From Sebaldella sp. S0638 (GTDB lineage Bacteria; Fusobacteriota; Fusobacteriia; Fusobacteriales; Leptotrichiaceae): a DNA stretch of 47,940 nt. Every line of letters begins with the position of its first letter. The stretch's first letter is position 1. The stretch spans positions 1-47,940 of the forward strand of contig NZ_JAMZGM010000025.1 of assembly GCF_024158605.1 (NCBI RefSeq). The letters are read 5' to 3'. Both the position numbers and the translations under genes were made by a program. Below are positions 46,015-47,940 of the stretch, piece by piece. The notes under the pieces are model-generated. The model had not been told where the DNA came from, did not search any database, and saw only the letters and a program-made list of their open reading frames with translations.

Positions 46015-46365
46015 ATGGATAAAAGATTGATCAATTATATCTTTCAGACAGTTTCTGAATGTAATACATTTCTGGAATGTGCTTTAAGAAATAAAAATGA
46101 TCTAACGGTATCACTACACTTCTCTAATCAGGCCTTCTTCTGCATTAAACAACTTCAAAATTTAATTTATTCCAGCGGGGTAGAAACTGCATACTTTGAT
46201 TCTTATTATCAACATTTTATATTTTTAAATCAAACATTTATTGAAAATACGTCTCATATTCAGGAATATGAAATTTTGAAATCCAAATGCAAGGATTTTG
46301 AAGATAACTTAAACTTTATGATTAAACAAGATATTACTGCATCTGAAAACATGTTTTTCATATGA
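46015..46365 (+). CDS. Small helical protein of unknown function
   Basis: 116 residues from ATG at 46015 (an in-frame ATG at 45997 precedes the AAAGGAG ribosome site). Mostly alpha-helical pattern with aromatic residues and four cysteines, no signal peptide; could form a small helical bundle. No family recognised. A TATAAT (45977-45982) lies just upstream. Followed by a terminator at 46399-46428, so it is monocistronic. Confidence 0.65.
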   Translation: MDKRLINYIFQTVSECNTFLECALRNKNDLTVSLHFSNQAFFCIKQLQNLIYSSGVETAYFDSYYQHFIFLNQTFIENTSHIQEYEILKSKCKDFEDNLNFMIKQDITASENMFFI

Positions 46366-46398
46366 GCATAAATATATTGTTTACACTTCCTATTGAAG

Positions 46399-46428
46399 CT
46401 GCCTTATTTTAAGGCAGTTTTCTTATTT
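46399..46428 (+). terminator. Terminator of the small gene at 46015
   Basis: Stem CTGCCTTA/TAAGGCAG, three-base loop, followed by TTTTCTTATTT on the plus strand. Confidence 0.85.
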
Positions 46429-46554
46429 AGCTGCATTCCGGCGCTATATACATATCTTTTTATTCTTTTTGATTAAATAAGGAACTGCTTTCTATATTTT
46501 TGTTAGTAGAAAGTCTGATTTTTGCAGATTTTTATATTACAGATACTACAAAAT

Positions 46555-47286
46555 TTATCTCCAGAATAATTCTGTTAGTACCCATATTCCAAATGTCAGG
46601 CCTATAAAATATGAAAGAATATTGTATTTGCCTGAAATACTTCTTAATCCTATTTTCAATGCACTTTTTTTAGGGCATTCAGTGATACAGGATAAGCAGT
46701 TTATACATTTTGGGCTTACTATATTTTCACATTTAGAAATTTTTATATTTACCGGACAGGCTTTGTCGCATTTTCCGCAGTTTACACATGTTCCATTATC
46801 TCTTTTTATAGTCAGGACTCTTCCCATTCCTAATATCCCGAATTTAGCTCCCGCGGTGCAAAACCATCTGCAATAAGGTCTTTCTATAAAAAGTGAAAGT
46901 ACGAGAAATGCCGCTAGTATAATCAGTGAAAAAAACATTATCTGCTCCCCTTTCAATGCACTAAACACTGCTCCTCTGGCATCAAGCGGATTGACAATAA
47001 AGAGAACAGCTGAAATCAAAAATATATAACGTATCGATGATAATATTTTATCAACTTTCTCCGGAACATTATAAGTTTTTTTTATGATTCTTTTTCTTAA
47101 TTTATCTATATATTCCTGTAGTGTTCCAAACGGACAAACCCATCCGCAATAATAACTCCCTACTAAAAATATGGCTCCCAGTACAAAAATTTTTGATATT
47201 GAATGATCTAAAATCGCTATGGAAAATATCATAAAACCTAAAAATAGCATTTGTATTAATATTCTGAATTTAATTAGTTTTTTCAT
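46555..47286 (-). CDS. NapH-like 4Fe-4S membrane protein
   Basis: 243 residues with several transmembrane helices (about 8-24, 27-45, 88-104, 113-131 and 220-238). Cytoplasmic cysteine motifs CGWVCPFG (48-55) and CRWFCTAG (138-145) are the NapH/YccM/NosR-type pattern, and two ferredoxin clusters follow: CVNCGKCDKACPVN and CINCLSCITECPKK. Such proteins pass electrons from the membrane to periplasmic or cytoplasmic reductases. No partner reductase or NapG-type protein is adjacent; only a molybdopterin-binding Mop gene lies divergently 183 bases away, which hints at a molybdoenzyme link. Start ATG follows AGGAG by nine bases. Confidence 0.82.
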   Translation of the reverse strand: MKKLIKFRILIQMLFLGFMIFSIAILDHSISKIFVLGAIFLVGSYYCGWVCPFGTLQEYIDKLRKRIIKKTYNVPEKVDKILSSIRYIFLISAVLFIVNPLDARGAVFSALKGEQIMFFSLIILAAFLVLSLFIERPYCRWFCTAGAKFGILGMGRVLTIKRDNGTCVNCGKCDKACPVNIKISKCENIVSPKCINCLSCITECPKKSALKIGLRSISGKYNILSYFIGLTFGIWVLTELFWR

Positions 47287-47435
47287 GGATATGTTCTCCT
47301 CTCTAATAATACATATACTTTAACATGGTAATATGGCAGTTTCGTGTTTTCTGTTTTTAGTTTGAAATTCCCTAAAATATTTTTTTTATTCGTATGCTGA
47401 TTTTTACTTGCTTTTATCTTTTTTATTATTTGTGT

Positions 47436-47441
47436 TATAAT
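47436..47441 (+). promoter_or_regulatory. Extended -10 promoter of the Mop gene
   Basis: TGTTATAAT (TG one base before a perfect TATAAT), about 29 bases before the start codon, with no clear -35 at 17 bases. Extended -10 promoters often need no -35. Confidence 0.6.
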
Positions 47442-47469
47442 ATTTATATCTTGTAAAAGGAGGCTGATT

Positions 47470-47682
47470 ATGAAACTTAGTGCTAGAAATCAATTCAAAG
47501 GTAAAATTATCTCTATTACGGAAGGTGCCGTAAACGGAATCGTAACACTTGACATTGGCGGAGGAAATATAATTACTTCTACAATTTCAATGGATTCTAT
47601 TAAAAGTCTGAATTTGAAAGTTGGTTCAGATGCTTATGCAATTATCAAAGCTACATCTGTAATGGTTGGTATTGATGATTAA
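47470..47682 (+). CDS. mop: Molybdenum-pterin-binding protein (Mop/TOBE domain)
   Basis: 70-residue single TOBE domain of the molbindin type: MKLSARNQFKGKIISITEGAVNGIVTLDIGGGN at the start and a KVGSDAYAIIKATSVMVGID ending, the standard MopII pattern. Such proteins bind molybdate or tungstate for storage or cofactor supply. Start ATG follows AAAGGAGG. The nearest other gene is the divergent NapH-like protein, supporting a molybdoenzyme link, though no molybdoenzyme or modABC genes are in the window. Confidence 0.93.
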   Translation: MKLSARNQFKGKIISITEGAVNGIVTLDIGGGNIITSTISMDSIKSLNLKVGSDAYAIIKATSVMVGIDD

Positions 47683-47750
47683 CAGGAACTTTCTTTTATT
47701 TTCATGTTTCTAAAATATTTGATTTTCTTTGTGAAGCAGGCATTCTGTGA

Positions 47751-47822
47751 TTAATACAATTTAATATATGTTATATTTACTTGGATTTTAAATATAACAC
47801 ACTAAAAAAAGGACTGTATTAA
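47751..47822. repeat. Nested inverted repeat downstream of mop
   Basis: Outer TTAATACA (47751-47758)/TGTATTAA (47815-47822) encloses an inner 11-base stem TGTTATATTTA/TAAATATAACA (47769-47799). No T run follows, so it is not a typical terminator. Confidence 0.5.
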
Positions 47823-47935
47823 ATAGAAATTTTTAAACACATGAACACAATATATCAATTTTATTGAGCCTGTGATAAAAAGTCTGTAAATAAAAAAATC
47901 TTTTTATGATAAACTAAAAACAGGAGGACTTTATT

Positions 47936-47940
47936 ATGAA
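47936..47940 (+). CDS. Start of a further gene, cut by the window edge
   Basis: ATG at 47936 with a strong AGGAGG ribosome site at 47922-47927 and a TATGAT -10-like sequence at 47905-47910. Only the start codon and two bases of the next codon are inside the window, so the product cannot be named. Confidence 0.6.

Noticed and set aside
1-47940. CRISPR array, tRNA or rRNA genes, prophage or complete insertion sequence
   Set aside because: No regularly spaced repeats, cloverleaf sequence, rRNA consensus, transposase or phage structural gene was seen on either strand.

Overview
The window is AT-rich DNA from an anaerobic, diderm bacterium of the Fusobacteriota, most likely Leptotrichiaceae and Sebaldella-like. 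The support is indirect: very AT-rich intergenic DNA, two autotransporters (so an outer membrane exists), FtsEX-EnvC together with Firmicutes-type genes (RNase Y, YmdB, CoaX, TmcAL), a 2-hydroxyacyl-CoA dehydratase activase and an oxygen-sensitive pyruvate formate-lyase pair. No rRNA, tRNA, CRISPR array, complete IS element or prophage was seen; this looks like ordinary chromosome.

Layout. 73-2806 (minus): OPT-family transporter followed by a DUF917 protein. 3075-3350 (minus): HU with its own promoter and terminator. 3537-8717 (minus): small exported protein, RNase Y, terminator, then the tight ymdB-surE-prmA-cmk run. 8882-9508 (minus): exported M15 peptidase. 10082-14323 (minus): 1413-residue double activase. 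14731-17291 (minus): serA-thrB. 17879-18445 (plus): secreted NlpC/P60 hydrolase, facing a lipoprotein subtilisin autotransporter (minus) whose last beta-strands are out of frame. 21948-22997 (plus): orphan PotD-type lipoprotein. 23050-25543 (minus): unknown protein and a FUSC membrane protein. 25936-35715 (minus): nine tightly packed genes, tmcAL, alpha/beta hydrolase, GPH-type transporter, ftsE, ftsX, envC, nadK, recN, xer recombinase, closed by one terminator. 35845-38243 (plus): second OPT transporter and coaX. 38380-41577 (minus): DUF2262 protein and a classical autotransporter. 42133-45108 (plus): pflB-pflA behind a clear promoter. 45227-47682: two unknown small proteins, a NapH-like iron-sulfur membrane protein and a molybdopterin-binding Mop protein. 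The start codon of one more gene lies at the right edge.

The most interesting item is the division module. FtsE has a shortened P-loop (GRKGKST), an unrecognisable ABC signature (LSYQE) and a serine where the switch histidine should be. Its partner FtsX is intact and the EnvC-like protein next to it has lost all expected zinc ligands of its LytM domain. This suggests that FtsEX here may work with little or no ATP hydrolysis. Second is the subtilisin autotransporter, where a two-base change in a TATATA tract would restore the complete beta-barrel. Third is a candidate small RNA (about 21605-21750, minus strand) ending in a strand-specific terminator in a long intergenic region. Several strong inverted repeats near promoters (pflB/autotransporter region, potD) are candidate operators.
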